Shown one piece after another: positions 50,912 through 59,327 of a DNA stretch of 64,000 nt. Origin of the DNA: SZUA-152 sp964401355 (GTDB taxonomy: Bacteria; Pseudomonadota; Gammaproteobacteria; SZUA-152); the NCBI GenBank assembly GCA_964401355.1, contig CAYNYJ010000004.1, positions 1 to 64,000 of the forward strand, given 5' to 3'. Under the pieces are notes generated by a model, which worked only from the letters and a program-made list of their open reading frames with translations, searched no databases and was not told the origin of the DNA. The position numbers and the translations under genes are program-made. Position 1 is the first letter of the stretch; each line of letters begins with the position of its first letter.

Positions 50912-51915
50912 GAGTGGCCTCCTTCCGCCGCAACATCTTCAATCGGCGGGCGCCCCAGCACCATGGACATCACCGCCATGCGCACCGCAATGCCATTGCT
51001 GACCTGTTCGAGGATCACCGATTGCGGCCCATCGGCAATTTCGGAATCAATTTCCACGCCGCGATTAATCGGCCCGGGATGCATGACAATGGCGTCGGGC
51101 TTGGCCATCGCCAGTTTACTTTTGGTGAGGCCGTAATTCTGAAAATATTCATTTTCGCTGGGCAACATCGCGCTACGCATGCGTTCTTTTTGCAGCCGCA
51201 ACATGATCACCACGTCGGCATCCCGCAGCCCGGCTTTCATATCGTGATAGACGTGCACCCCCAGACTTTCAACCTGATGAGGAATCAGCGTCTTCGGCGC
51301 GACCACCCGCACCTCACTCACTCCCAACGTGGTCAACGCGTGAATCTGCGAACGCGCCACGCGCGAATGCATGATGTCGCCGACAATGGCCACCGTGAGC
51401 GGCGCAAATTCGCCCTTGTGACGACGAATAGTGAACATGTCCAGTAGCGCCTGAGTCGGATGGGCGTGACGACCATCACCGGCGTTGACCACGCTGACGT
51501 GCGGCGCCACATGCTGGGCAATCAAATGCGCGGCACCACTGTCGCCGTGGCGCACCACAAACATGTCGCACTGCATGGCCTCCAGATTGCGCAGCATGTC
51601 CAGCAGGCTTTCACCCTTCACCGTCGCCGAGGTGTTGATGTTGATTTTCAGCACGTCCGCCGACAGCCGTTTGGCGGCCAGCTCAAAGGTGGTGAGGGTG
51701 CGGGTGCTGGCCTCAAAGAACAGGTTCACCACCGTCTTGCCGCGCAGCAGGGGGACTTTACGTACTTGCGCATTGCGTACCTGCGGGTCGCCCACGCTGA
51801 TAAACGATTCGGCGGTGTCGAGGATATCAACAATTTGTTGGCGCTTGAGACCTTCGATGGTCAGCAGGTGCCGCAACCGGCCCTGTTGATCCAACTGTAT
51901 ATTATGCTGCCTCAT
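50908..51915 (-). CDS. pyrB: Aspartate carbamoyltransferase catalytic subunit
   Basis: 335 residues. First committed pyrimidine step. Carbamoyl-phosphate motif FFEASTRT, then KGESLLDMLRNLEAM, HPTQALLDM, and the aspartate-binding MLRLQKERM are present. After STRT the usual Arg is Leu. An N-terminal extension (about 1-15) matches the longer PyrB chains that assemble with PyrC' dodecamers in Pseudomonas. It overlaps pyrR upstream and pyrC' downstream by four bases each. Confidence 0.96.
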   Translation of the reverse strand: MRQHNIQLDQQGRLRHLLTIEGLKRQQIVDILDTAESFISVGDPQVRNAQVRKVPLLRGKTVVNLFFEASTRTLTTFELAAKRLSADVLKININTSATVKGESLLDMLRNLEAMQCDMFVVRHGDSGAAHLIAQHVAPHVSVVNAGDGRHAHPTQALLDMFTIRRHKGEFAPLTVAIVGDIMHSRVARSQIHALTTLGVSEVRVVAPKTLIPHQVESLGVHVYHDMKAGLRDADVVIMLRLQKERMRSAMLPSENEYFQNYGLTKSKLAMAKPDAIVMHPGPINRGVEIDSEIADGPQSVILEQVSNGIAVRMAVMSMVLGRPPIEDVAAEGGHS

Positions 51916-52463
51916 GGCGTCTCCACCACTTCCAGGCGCAACGGTTGCGGCCCGGTCAGCTTGATGTGCTCATGTTCGTCCAACGAAACATGGTGGCCCA
52001 CGATGTCGGCCTGAATCGGCAGTTCGCGACCACTGCGCTCACCCAGCACCACCAACGTGACGGACGCGGGGCGGCCATAATCAAAAATCTCATTGAGTGC
52101 GGCGCGGATGGTGCGGCCAGTGTGCAGAATATCGTCCACCAGAATAATGTGCTGGTCATCGACGCGAGCCGGCAAATGTGAAGGTTTGACCTGGGGGTTC
52201 ATGCCAATGCGCGAGAAATCATCACGATAAAAAGAGATATCCAGCTTGCCCAACGTTTGCTTGAGAGCCAGTTGCGCATGCAGTTGTTCGGCCACCCACA
52301 CACCCCCAGTGTGTATGCCAATCATCAGCGCATCTTCCAGCGTACTGTTGTGAGCGGTACCGTTAGTGACATTGCCAACGTTGCGTTCAAAATGCACCCG
52401 TAACGCCTCCGCCATGTCGGAAATCAGCACCTCTATCTGCGGGTTGGAGTCCTGTGTTGTCAT
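51912..52463 (-). CDS. pyrR: Bifunctional pyr regulator / uracil phosphoribosyltransferase-like PyrR
   Basis: 183 residues. The PRPP motif IILVDDILHTGRTIRAALNEIFDYGRP is intact; MIGIHTGGVWVAEQL and HVSLDEHEHIKL complete the fold. In Firmicutes PyrR binds pyr mRNA. In gammaproteobacteria its regulatory role is less clear, and no attenuator-like hairpin is visible upstream (the gap to ruvX is 63 bases). First gene of pyrR-pyrB-pyrC'-pyrK. Confidence 0.94.
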   Translation of the reverse strand: MTTQDSNPQIEVLISDMAEALRVHFERNVGNVTNGTAHNSTLEDALMIGIHTGGVWVAEQLHAQLALKQTLGKLDISFYRDDFSRIGMNPQVKPSHLPARVDDQHIILVDDILHTGRTIRAALNEIFDYGRPASVTLVVLGERSGRELPIQADIVGHHVSLDEHEHIKLTGPQPLRLEVVETP

Positions 52464-52526
52464 CGTGCGCCTTTTATCTCATGCGTCATTTTAGTTTTCG
52501 AGAGCGCATTTTCACCATCGTCTGAT

Positions 52527-52961
52527 TCAAAACCTGCCACCGGCTTGCTGCCTGAGCCAGGACTCAAGAATAATTTTTGCCGCCACCTTGTCGATATCGG
52601 CGGCCTGTATCTTGCGCGACTTGCCCTTTAATTCTTCCTCAGCCTGCAAGGACGACAGTCGTTCATCCATCAAATGGGCGCGCAGATTGTAGCGCCCATG
52701 CAACTGATTCCCAAATCGCTGCGCGCGACGACTCAATTCACTCTCCGAGTTGTCCATATTCAGCGGCAGGCCCACCACCACTTCGTCCGGTTGCCACTGT
52801 TCGATGAGGCGGGTGATGGCCTCCCAGTCCGGTTTGCCGTCAGTGGCGCGCACCGTACACAGGGCCGTGGCGGTGCCCGTCAATTCCTGACCCACCGCCA
52901 CCCCGATGCGTTGGGTGCCGTAGTCGAAGCCTAACAGGGTGCGGCTTTTTCCTGCGTTCAT
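52527..52961 (-). CDS. ruvX: Putative pre-16S rRNA nuclease / Holliday-junction resolvase-like YqgF
   Basis: 144 residues, RNase H-like fold. The conserved acidic and glycine motifs are GFDYGTQRIGVAVG, VVGLPLNMD and DERLSS, with a final Asp in AADIDKVAAKIIL. It is proposed to mature the 16S 5' end. It overlaps the algH stop by four bases, the conserved yqgE-yqgF pair. Confidence 0.95.
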   Translation of the reverse strand: MNAGKSRTLLGFDYGTQRIGVAVGQELTGTATALCTVRATDGKPDWEAITRLIEQWQPDEVVVGLPLNMDNSESELSRRAQRFGNQLHGRYNLRAHLMDERLSSLQAEEELKGKSRKIQAADIDKVAAKIILESWLRQQAGGRF

Positions 52962-53524
52962 GCGTGTCCCGCGTCACCTGTCAGCTGGTGAATGTCGATA
53001 CCGATCAACTTCGCGGCCGCCTCCCAGCGCGTTGACACCTCGGCATCAAAGATAATCTGGCTGTTGGCCGCCACATTGAGCCAGGCATTGCTACGAATCT
53101 CTTCTTCCAGCTGACCCGCACCCCAACCGGCATAACCCAATGCCACCAAACTATTTTCCGGACCACGGCCTGCCGCCATGGCGGTGATAATGTCATTAGA
53201 GGTGGTCAGCGAAATCTGCTCGGTCACCGGCAGCGTGGCTTCCCACGGCTCGCCGGTCTGATGCAGGACAAAGCCACGCTCAACATCCACCGGGCCACCC
53301 CGAAATACCGGCTGCTTTTTGAGCATGTCGTCTTGCAAGGGGTGTTGGTCCATTTGTTCCATCAGCTCACCCACGGTCAAATCCACCGGCTGATTGATGA
53401 TGATGGCCATGGCGCCATTTTGATTGTGCTCACAGATGTACGCCACGCTGTGAAAAAAGTTGGGGTCCAACAACGTTGGCATTGCGATGAGAAACTGATT
53501 CGTCAAATAACCGGATTCGGCCAT
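52958..53524 (-). CDS. algH: YqgE/AlgH family protein
   Basis: 188 residues from ATG 53524 (MAESGYLTNQFLIAMPTLLD), chosen by family alignment; a TTG-initiated longer form is possible and the ribosome binding site is weak. Conserved blocks: FFHSVAYICEHNQNGAMAIIINQP, FRGGPVDVERGFVLHQ, LGYAGWGAGQLEEEIRSNAWL. Named AlgH from an alginate regulatory effect in Pseudomonas; the biochemical role is unresolved. It sits in the ruvX-algH-tonB context seen in Pseudomonas. Confidence 0.94.
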   Translation of the reverse strand: MAESGYLTNQFLIAMPTLLDPNFFHSVAYICEHNQNGAMAIIINQPVDLTVGELMEQMDQHPLQDDMLKKQPVFRGGPVDVERGFVLHQTGEPWEATLPVTEQISLTTSNDIITAMAAGRGPENSLVALGYAGWGAGQLEEEIRSNAWLNVAANSQIIFDAEVSTRWEAAAKLIGIDIHQLTGDAGHA

Positions 53525-53584
53525 GCAGGTAGTATGAAGCCAAGCAGCAGCAGTAACAAGTTTTTGTTGTTCGTTAGACCGCAA

Positions 53585-53680
53585 ATTATTTTACGGTCTA
53601 TTTTGCCCGCTGTTTCGCTGACGACCCCGCCCGCTATTTTGTGGCCTATTTTTCCCGTTATTTCGCTGCCTATTTTGCCG
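53585..53680. repeat. Short imperfect direct repeats at the tonB 3' end
   Basis: Between algH and tonB the sequence repeats words such as CTATTTTGCC and TTTCGCTG several times (for example CTATTTTGCCCGCTGTTTCG and later CTATTTTGCCGAG), running into the last codons of tonB. Copies are short and irregular, resembling replication-slippage remnants. Confidence 0.5.
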
Positions 53681-54599
53681 AGAACCGCCGGCCAGCCTCA
53701 AACACCCAGGTGCGGGTGATCACCAGTTCGTCGACCTCTTTGCGAATGTCTTCCGAGAAACGCGCAAACGGTGCGGCTAAACGCACAATGCGCATCGCGC
53801 CGTCATCGAGAATTTTGTGTCCCGATGACTGACGAATCTCGATCGCCTTGATGCTACCGTCACTGCCGAGCGTCACCGCCATAATCAGGCTGCCCGAGAG
53901 TTTTTGTCGCTTGGCCTCGTCGGGAAAATTAATCTTGCCGATGCGTTCCACCTTGGCGCGCCAGGCCTCTTCGTAAGACGCGTAACGATATTCCTGGGTG
54001 CGGGCGGAAATATATTTACGCTTGGGGCGATGCGCAAATACCCGCTGGGTCTGATCAATCTCCGCCGAAAGCCGGGCGATCTCCTTGCTGCGCGACAATA
54101 ATTGCGCCGCCGTAAACCGCTGTTCCTGCTCCAGCTGTGGCGCAGCAATACCCGCTGAAATCTTGCGTTCTGAGCTGGCCGCAGTCAGCAGCTGTTTGCG
54201 TTGCGGCTCCGGCTGGGTGGCGATCCTGGTTTCCGGCACGAATTCGCGCACTTGACCTTCTTCACCCGTGGGCACCACCGGCGTCACCTCGGTGGACGGC
54301 CGCACCTTTTCCTCAGTATCACCGCCCCCTTCCTGACTGGCCTGGGCCAGGAAATCAGCGTCTTTAATGTCTTTGTCGGTACGACTTTGCACCAGGGTCA
54401 CTTCCAGGCCCGGCAATTTTTGTGGTGGCTGGAGACGATCTTCCTGACTGAAACTGATGCCGAGAATAATCAGGCTGTGCAACACCACGGCGAAAAATAT
54501 CGTCAAACTGAGACGATCACCGGTAGTGACCTTGGGACGCACCGAAGGCGTCTTGCGCGTTTGCTGCATCGGTGATTGTGTTGCTTGTGCCGCTGTCAT
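53670..54599 (-). CDS. tonB: TonB-family energy transducer
   Basis: 309 residues. A cytosolic N-terminus (1-28), one transmembrane helix (about 30-50, LTIFFAVVLHSLIILGISF with the family His-Ser), a Gln/Glu-rich periplasmic stretch (about 55-200) rather than the classical Pro-Lys repeat, and a C-terminal TonB domain (YRYASYEEAWRAKVERIGKINFPDEA, SGSLIMAVTLGSDGSIKAIEI). The position between algH and gshB matches Pseudomonas TonB3, which is linked to twitching, so a pilus rather than iron role is possible. No ExbB/ExbD nearby. The 3' end runs into small direct repeats. Confidence 0.92.
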   Translation of the reverse strand: MTAAQATQSPMQQTRKTPSVRPKVTTGDRLSLTIFFAVVLHSLIILGISFSQEDRLQPPQKLPGLEVTLVQSRTDKDIKDADFLAQASQEGGGDTEEKVRPSTEVTPVVPTGEEGQVREFVPETRIATQPEPQRKQLLTAASSERKISAGIAAPQLEQEQRFTAAQLLSRSKEIARLSAEIDQTQRVFAHRPKRKYISARTQEYRYASYEEAWRAKVERIGKINFPDEAKRQKLSGSLIMAVTLGSDGSIKAIEIRQSSGHKILDDGAMRIVRLAAPFARFSEDIRKEVDELVITRTWVFEAGRRFSAK

Positions 54600-54643
54600 C
54601 TTACCTGTCTCAAAATCTCAATCTATTCTACTTTACTCTGCAT

Positions 54644-55171
54644 TCACCGGGGGCTATTCAAACGCGCCAGCACGGTGCGGGTCAACCAGCCACTGAGCAC
54701 CCCCAATATAGCCGCCAGCGACATCAGCACCGGATACAGGGTCAACAGCCCCGAGTGCGGCACAAACAACAGATAAGCCACCCAGAATTGCCCACTCATG
54801 TGGGCCAGGGCCGCCGCCACGCCGAGACCAATCGGCCCCGCCGCCCAACCCGGCAAGGCCCGGGCTATCAGCACCAGCACCCCCAATACCGCCACGCTGG
54901 CCAGGGCACCGGCGGCGGAGAGGAAAAAGGTCGGCGACAAAAAGGTACCGATCAAAATGCTGCCCACCAATACCCGCAACAGCGACACCCAGGCCGCCAT
55001 TTTCCAGCCGTAGCGGCACAGCACCAACAGCGTCACCACATTGGCCAGCCCCGGCTTGATGCCCGGCAACGGGCTGGGCAGGGCGCTTTCGGCAATATGA
55101 ATGGTAATCGCCAGGGCAGTAAAGCCGGCGATGAGATAATCGTCTCGCGTGGTTTGAATAAGTGAGTTCAT
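54644..55171 (-). CDS. Gx transporter / heptaprenyl diphosphate synthase subunit I-like membrane protein
   Basis: 175 residues from ATG 55171; an ATG four codons upstream is possible. About five hydrophobic segments, with IHIAESALPSPLPGIKPGLANVV as the diagnostic block of this small ECF-S-like family. It is the last member of a trio with the NusG-domain-II protein and ApbE, 207 bases after the former. In other bacteria such trios accompany flavin-based extracytosolic electron transfer. The name 'heptaprenyl synthase subunit' is likely historical; prenyl synthesis is not supported by sequence. Confidence 0.8.
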   Translation of the reverse strand: MNSLIQTTRDDYLIAGFTALAITIHIAESALPSPLPGIKPGLANVVTLLVLCRYGWKMAAWVSLLRVLVGSILIGTFLSPTFFLSAAGALASVAVLGVLVLIARALPGWAAGPIGLGVAAALAHMSGQFWVAYLLFVPHSGLLTLYPVLMSLAAILGVLSGWLTRTVLARLNSPR

Positions 55172-55221
55172 GACAGCATACATTTAGTCGGTATTAAAGA
55201 AACCTCAGGTGAATATGAGAC

Positions 55222-55260
55222 ACCAAAAGTAGCGCGTTTCTTAAAGAACCTACTTTTGGT
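55222..55260. repeat. Perfect 11-bp inverted repeat in the Gx leader
   Basis: ACCAAAAGTAG (55222-55232) and CTACTTTTGGT (55250-55260) with a 17-base spacer. There is no T-run on either side. It lies between the NusG-domain-II gene and the Gx gene and may stabilise or process the mRNA, or be a dispersed repeat. Confidence 0.6.
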
Positions 55261-55378
55261 AGCGAGGCAAAATTTAGCGAAAAAATGCCGCTTACACGGG
55301 GTTTGTCGATTCACGATCCCGCATTTTAAGCTGAATTTTGCCGCAGTATCGTGCCACATGAGGGTTTCTCAATGCCTG

Positions 55379-55762
55379 CTAAAAATTGATCGCATCGAAG
55401 CGTGGGTCACTGCCCAAAATTCGCAGGCTCACCCGGTTCGGCAAACACACCGCCACCTCACCCCCCTGGTTCAACCAACCCGCGTGCACACACAGTTTGT
55501 TGAGGCAGGGCGAGGCGGCAAATCGCACCTGACCGTCGCGCACCTGAATAAAATTCTCGCCCAGCGGCCCCGGCACCACCAGGTCATGATCGTGAAACAG
55601 ATTGAGACGCGCCCAGGGTTTACCATCAACCATCACCAAGGCCTCCGCACCGTGGCCATCGGACGACCAATAATTGACGTACAGGCCCACCAACAAGCCC
55701 GCCGCCAACAACAGCACCAGGCCATCGCCGCGACTCAAACCCAACGAGCCCCATCGTTTCAC
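55379..55762 (-). CDS. NusG domain II-containing membrane-anchored protein
   Basis: 127 residues. One N-terminal transmembrane helix (about 14-31) is followed by a small extracytosolic beta domain ending in SPCLNKLCVHAGWLNQGGEVAVCLPNRV. This Cys-containing block is the NusG domain II pattern. The three cysteines could form a disulfide or bind a cofactor. Its ATG overlaps the apbE stop by four bases, so it is made together with the flavin transferase. Known relatives sit in Rnf-like or extracellular electron-transfer loci. Confidence 0.85.
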   Translation of the reverse strand: MKRWGSLGLSRGDGLVLLLAAGLLVGLYVNYWSSDGHGAEALVMVDGKPWARLNLFHDHDLVVPGPLGENFIQVRDGQVRFAASPCLNKLCVHAGWLNQGGEVAVCLPNRVSLRILGSDPRFDAINF

Positions 55763-56832
55763 AGAGGCTCGCTGACCACGACATTGGGCGGGGTTTCAGG
55801 GTCCGTCACAGGCTCAAACGCGGGTTCAAAGTGAAGACGTTCCCTAATACCCGGGGTGATCTGCACACCGCCTTTTTCATCCACCAGCATGACCCCGGTG
55901 ATACCCATGGCGCGCGCCACCGGCAACCAATCTTCCATTTTCGGGCCCGCCACAAACAACGCGGTGGCCGCGGCGTCGGCAAGATCCGCCTGTCGCGCAA
56001 ACACCGTCACCGAACTCAATCCCTGTGCCGGATACCCCGTGCGTGGGTCAATAATGTGGTCATAACGGGTGCCCTGCCAATCGAAATAGCGCTCGTAATC
56101 CCCAGAAGTGAACACGCTCTCATCGCCTTCTACCTCCACCGAGGCCAGAATACCCGCCTTGTGTGGGTGGCGAATCCCGATCCGCCAGGGCCGATCCCCG
56201 TGACGACCGATCGCCCGCAGATCACCCCCGGCATTCACCACCGCGTTTTGAATACCCGCCTCCCGCAATATCGCGATGGCGTGATCGACGGCATAGCCTT
56301 TGGCGAAGGCCCCAAAATCCAGCTTTACTGCCGGGTTCCGGGTCTGCATTTTCAGACCCTCGATACGAATATCCGCCATCGATGGATGCTGATCGAGGAT
56401 CGCACGAATCGCCGCATCGTTGGGGGGCGGCCCTTTCGGCGGTTCATTACCGGCAAAACCCCACAGCGCGACAAGTTTGCCGATGGCAGGATTAAACAAG
56501 CCACCGCTGAGCCGGGACAATTCTGCCCCACGCTTCACCAGCGGCAGCACCGAAGGCGCGGCGGCAAAGGGCTCACCCTCGGCCAACATCGCATTGACCC
56601 GACTCAAACTCCCCGCATGCCAGGCATGCCAGGTGCGGTGCATAAAATCAAAATCTGCGGCCAGGCGTGCCACCTGCTGGCGCGCTTTCGTCTCCTCTAC
56701 CCCCCACAACTTGATGTCCACCACGGTACCGAACACCAGTAATTGCTCGTGATAAACGGCAGGCTTCGGGCTACAGCTGGCCAGGAAAACGAGGGAAAAT
56801 AACCCGAAAATGCGGACAAATGTGCCGATCAT
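55759..56832 (-). CDS. apbE: FAD:protein FMN transferase ApbE (lipoprotein)
   Basis: 357 residues. The lipobox LASC (Cys20) predicts a periplasmic lipoprotein. ApbE attaches FMN covalently to Thr/Ser of target proteins such as Rnf/Nqr subunits. Family motifs: VFGTVVDIKLWG, FNPAIGKLVALWGF, KLDFGAFAKGYAVD, NAGGDLRAIG, HIIDPRTGYPA and the metal-binding DAAATALFV. No obvious FMN acceptor lies in the window. It overlaps gshB (upstream) and the NusG-II gene (downstream) by four bases each. Confidence 0.94.
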   Translation of the reverse strand: MIGTFVRIFGLFSLVFLASCSPKPAVYHEQLLVFGTVVDIKLWGVEETKARQQVARLAADFDFMHRTWHAWHAGSLSRVNAMLAEGEPFAAAPSVLPLVKRGAELSRLSGGLFNPAIGKLVALWGFAGNEPPKGPPPNDAAIRAILDQHPSMADIRIEGLKMQTRNPAVKLDFGAFAKGYAVDHAIAILREAGIQNAVVNAGGDLRAIGRHGDRPWRIGIRHPHKAGILASVEVEGDESVFTSGDYERYFDWQGTRYDHIIDPRTGYPAQGLSSVTVFARQADLADAAATALFVAGPKMEDWLPVARAMGITGVMLVDEKGGVQITPGIRERLHFEPAFEPVTDPETPPNVVVSEPL

Positions 56833-57806
56833 GCGCCGATTGAACCACTTTCCAGTTTGGCTTCTTGCAGTTTGGACGCGATGGCCTCCATCAATTGCCC
56901 GGCGATATCCAGCCCGTACAAGCCATCCAGCTCCCGAATGCAGGTCGGACTGGTGACATTGATCTCAGTCAGGTAATCACCGATCACGTCTAGCCCCACG
57001 AACATCAACCCCATGACCTTGAGTCGCGGGCCGACCTGCGCGCAAATCCAGCGGTCGCGCTCCGACAGTTCCACCCCCACGCCAGTACCGCCCACCGCGA
57101 GATTGCCCCGCGTCTCGCCCTTGGCTGGCACCCGCGCCAGGGCGTAAGGCACCGGTTCACCGTCAATCAACAAAATGCGTTTGTCGCCCGCGCTGATCTC
57201 TGGAATATAACGTTGCACCATCGCGTAGCGCTGGCCGTATTCCGTAAGCGTCTCGAAAATCACGCCAATATTGGGATCATCGGCACGCACCCGAAAAATA
57301 GAGGCACCGCCCATGGCGTCCAGGGGTTTGATGATGACGTCACTCTGCTCGACCAGAAAGGCCCGCAGGCGACCCTGGTCACGAGTCACCAGGGTCGGTG
57401 GCGTACATTGGGGAAACCAGGCGCAAGCCAGTTTTTCATTGGCCTCGCGCAGGGCGCGGGTACGATTGACCACCAGGGTGCCTTCTGCCTCAGCCAAGGC
57501 CAGCATCTGGGTGGCATACAAATATTCGGTGTCAATGGGCGGATCTTTGCGCATCAGCACCACATCCAGCTCACTCAATGGTGTTTCCTGCGCTTCACCC
57601 AGCTCAAACCAGTCCGTCGCATCATCGCGCACGGTCAACGCACGCAGCCGTGCAAAGGCCCGGCCATCACGCAAAAACAAATCACTCATTTCCCAATAAA
57701 ATAGTGACCAACCGCGTGTCTGCGCCGCCAGAGCCATGGCCAAACTACTGTCCTTATGGGGTTTAATCGCACCAATGGGATCCATCAAAAGACCAAGTTT
57801 GATCAT
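56829..57806 (-). CDS. gshB: Glutathione synthetase
   Basis: 325 residues from ATG 57806 (MIKLGLLMDPIGAIKPHKDSS). ATP-grasp ligase joining gamma-glutamylcysteine and glycine. Conserved blocks: MRKDPPIDTEYLYAT, IIKPLDAMGGASIFRV, RYIPEISAGDKRILLIDGEP, RGNLAVGGTG, and EINVTSPTCIREL. First gene of gshB-apbE-nusGII(-Gx). In Pseudomonas it is flanked by tonB and pilG; here the flavinylation trio is inserted on the tonB side. Confidence 0.97.
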   Translation of the reverse strand: MIKLGLLMDPIGAIKPHKDSSLAMALAAQTRGWSLFYWEMSDLFLRDGRAFARLRALTVRDDATDWFELGEAQETPLSELDVVLMRKDPPIDTEYLYATQMLALAEAEGTLVVNRTRALREANEKLACAWFPQCTPPTLVTRDQGRLRAFLVEQSDVIIKPLDAMGGASIFRVRADDPNIGVIFETLTEYGQRYAMVQRYIPEISAGDKRILLIDGEPVPYALARVPAKGETRGNLAVGGTGVGVELSERDRWICAQVGPRLKVMGLMFVGLDVIGDYLTEINVTSPTCIRELDGLYGLDIAGQLMEAIASKLQEAKLESGSIGA

Positions 57807-58405
57807 ATTTTGTTCGCCGCCCAAAAATTATTTGTGTGACTGCTCTTCTGAAACATACGCTTAAAACCCTAAAACAACGAACACCCCCTCAGGAAAAATA
57901 CTGGCCGTGATCATGCGCCAAGATAATTCTCACGACGATACCCCCTCAATACTGTGGCATTCGCAGGAAGACCTTTAGTATCCAACCTGCCGGCCGATAG
58001 TTTGAAAGAGCTGCCGGTCAAACTAATATACCTATGAACAGCAGGCGCTTATGGATTGTACTTGAATAATGTGATAAATAAATGGGGCGATGCCATTGAT
58101 TTAACAGGCGACTTTACGGTTGTAGTCCCTTGACGAACTTACCGTGATGCAACACCTGCCTTAACGGGTAGAATCACTAACGCGAAGCAACCGGACTTTG
58201 CTGACATAGTTATGAACCGATAAGATAAGCGATATAAATTCGCACAAAATTCCGGTAAGCAAGGTGACAGGGAAACTGCCAAAGCACGACAAGTAATTTC
58301 AGCTAGCAGCAATTTCCCCAAAAAAGGATATTCAATCCCGGCGAACGGCAACGTCGCTTTTAGCCTGGGGTACTTACGGATTAAAAAATAAGTAGAGGTG
58401 AAGCG
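57807..58405. other. 599-bp non-coding region between divergent gshB and pilG
   Basis: No open frame here looks coding: a 70-codon minus-strand frame is the longest, without recognisable features. It must contain the gshB promoter on the left and the pilG promoter on the right. CTGACA (58201-58206) and GATAAG (58224-58229), 17 bases apart, make a weak promoter candidate for pilG. The last 150 bases can fold (see the leader element at 58252). Confidence 0.6.
58252..58379 (+). other. Foldable leader element ahead of pilG
   Basis: CCGGTAAG (58252-58259) can pair with CTTACGG (58373-58379, one bulged G), enclosing CCCC (58316-58319)/GGGG (58367-58370). That helix encloses two hairpins: GGAT/ATCC (58326-58338) and a GNRA-capped one, GCG-A-ACG-GCAA-CGT-CGC (58341-58357). 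The whole ends 26 bases before the pilG start, the place of a cis-regulatory RNA. It does not match a riboswitch class I can recall with confidence. Confidence 0.35.
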
Positions 58406-58810
58406 GTGTCTAGCAATACAGAAGAATCCAGCCTAGCGGGCGTCAAGGTGATGGTTATTGATGACAGTAAAACCATCCGCCGGACAGCCGAAACGCTACT
58501 CAAGAAAGCGGGCTGTGAAGTGGTTACCGCCAACGATGGTTTTGAAGCATTGGCAAAGATTACGGATCAAAATCCCGACGTTATTTTTGTCGATATCATG
58601 ATGCCGCGGTTAGATGGTTATCAAACCTGCGCACTCATCAAAAAAAATCACAATTACAAAAATACACCCGTCATTCTGCTGACCAGTAAAGATGGTTTGT
58701 TTGATCGCGCGCGCGGTCGCATCGTTGGCTCGGATCGATATCTGACAAAACCCTTTACCAAAGACGAATTATTAAATGCCATTAGAGAACACTTGGCTGG
58801 ATCCCACTAG
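58406..58810 (+). CDS. pilG: Twitching response regulator PilG
   Basis: 134 residues, GTG start with AGAGGTG just upstream. Single CheY-like receiver domain: acidic pair D19-D20, phospho-acceptor D63 (VDIMMPRLDGYQT), Thr in LLTSKDG and Lys in LTKPF. PilG stimulates pilus extension and cAMP signalling in Pseudomonas. First gene of pilG-H-I-J-K-chpA. An N-terminal tail of ~12 residues precedes the domain, as in PilG rather than PilH. Confidence 0.95.
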   Translation: MSSNTEESSLAGVKVMVIDDSKTIRRTAETLLKKAGCEVVTANDGFEALAKITDQNPDVIFVDIMMPRLDGYQTCALIKKNHNYKNTPVILLTSKDGLFDRARGRIVGSDRYLTKPFTKDELLNAIREHLAGSH

Positions 58811-58884
58811 CATTGTCCATTGTCGCTTTTTATTAACCAAGCAACACATTTTTAATCTAGCACTGTAAATTTGGAGCAGCACTC

Positions 58885-59250
58885 ATGGCAAATATTTTAA
58901 TTGTTGACGATTCACCCACTGAAGTTCATGTATTAACCGCCATGCTTGAAAAACATGGTTTTTCCGTTGCCTCGGCAAACAATGGCGAAGAGGGCATCGA
59001 CAAAGCAAAATCTGAAAAACCGGATCTCATCCTGATGGATGTCGTAATGCCTGGCATGAACGGCTTTCAAGCCGCGCGTCAGATTTCCACTGATCCAGAA
59101 ACAACGAGTATCCCGATTATTATCGTCAGCACCAAAGATCAGGAAACAGATAAAATGTGGGGGCTACGCCAAGGTGCGAAAGACTACGTCACAAAGCCTG
59201 CACAGGAAAAAGAATTAATCAGCAAAATTAATACCCTGCTGGGTGTTTAA
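58885..59250 (+). CDS. pilH: Twitching response regulator PilH
   Basis: 121 residues, receiver domain only. Begins MANILIVDDSPTEVHVLTAML; phospho-acceptor D52 in LMDVVMPGMNGFQAAR; conserved Ser/Thr in IIIVSTKDQETD and Lys in YVTKPAQEKEL. PilH is associated with pilus retraction and may drain phosphate from ChpA. It follows pilG by 74 bases; ribosome binding site TGGAGC. Confidence 0.95.
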   Translation: MANILIVDDSPTEVHVLTAMLEKHGFSVASANNGEEGIDKAKSEKPDLILMDVVMPGMNGFQAARQISTDPETTSIPIIIVSTKDQETDKMWGLRQGAKDYVTKPAQEKELISKINTLLGV

Positions 59251-59327
59251 GAAAGTGACAATGTCTGCACAACAGTCTGCACACACAAAATTATACATTG
59301 AAAATTGATACTAAACGGTAAGGACAC

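Noticed and set aside
53585..53680. CRISPR-like or tandem-repeat array near tonB
   Set aside because: Repeat words are short, irregular and without uniform spacers; slippage remnants are a simpler reading.
55222..55260. Rho-independent terminator after the NusG-II gene
   Set aside because: The stem is strong but no U-run follows on either strand.
58252..58379. c-di-GMP-I (GEMM) riboswitch ahead of pilG
   Set aside because: The 3' part faintly resembles it, but the conserved CAGGGCAAACC and GGACGCAAAGCC core segments and the directly placed tetraloop hairpin are missing.
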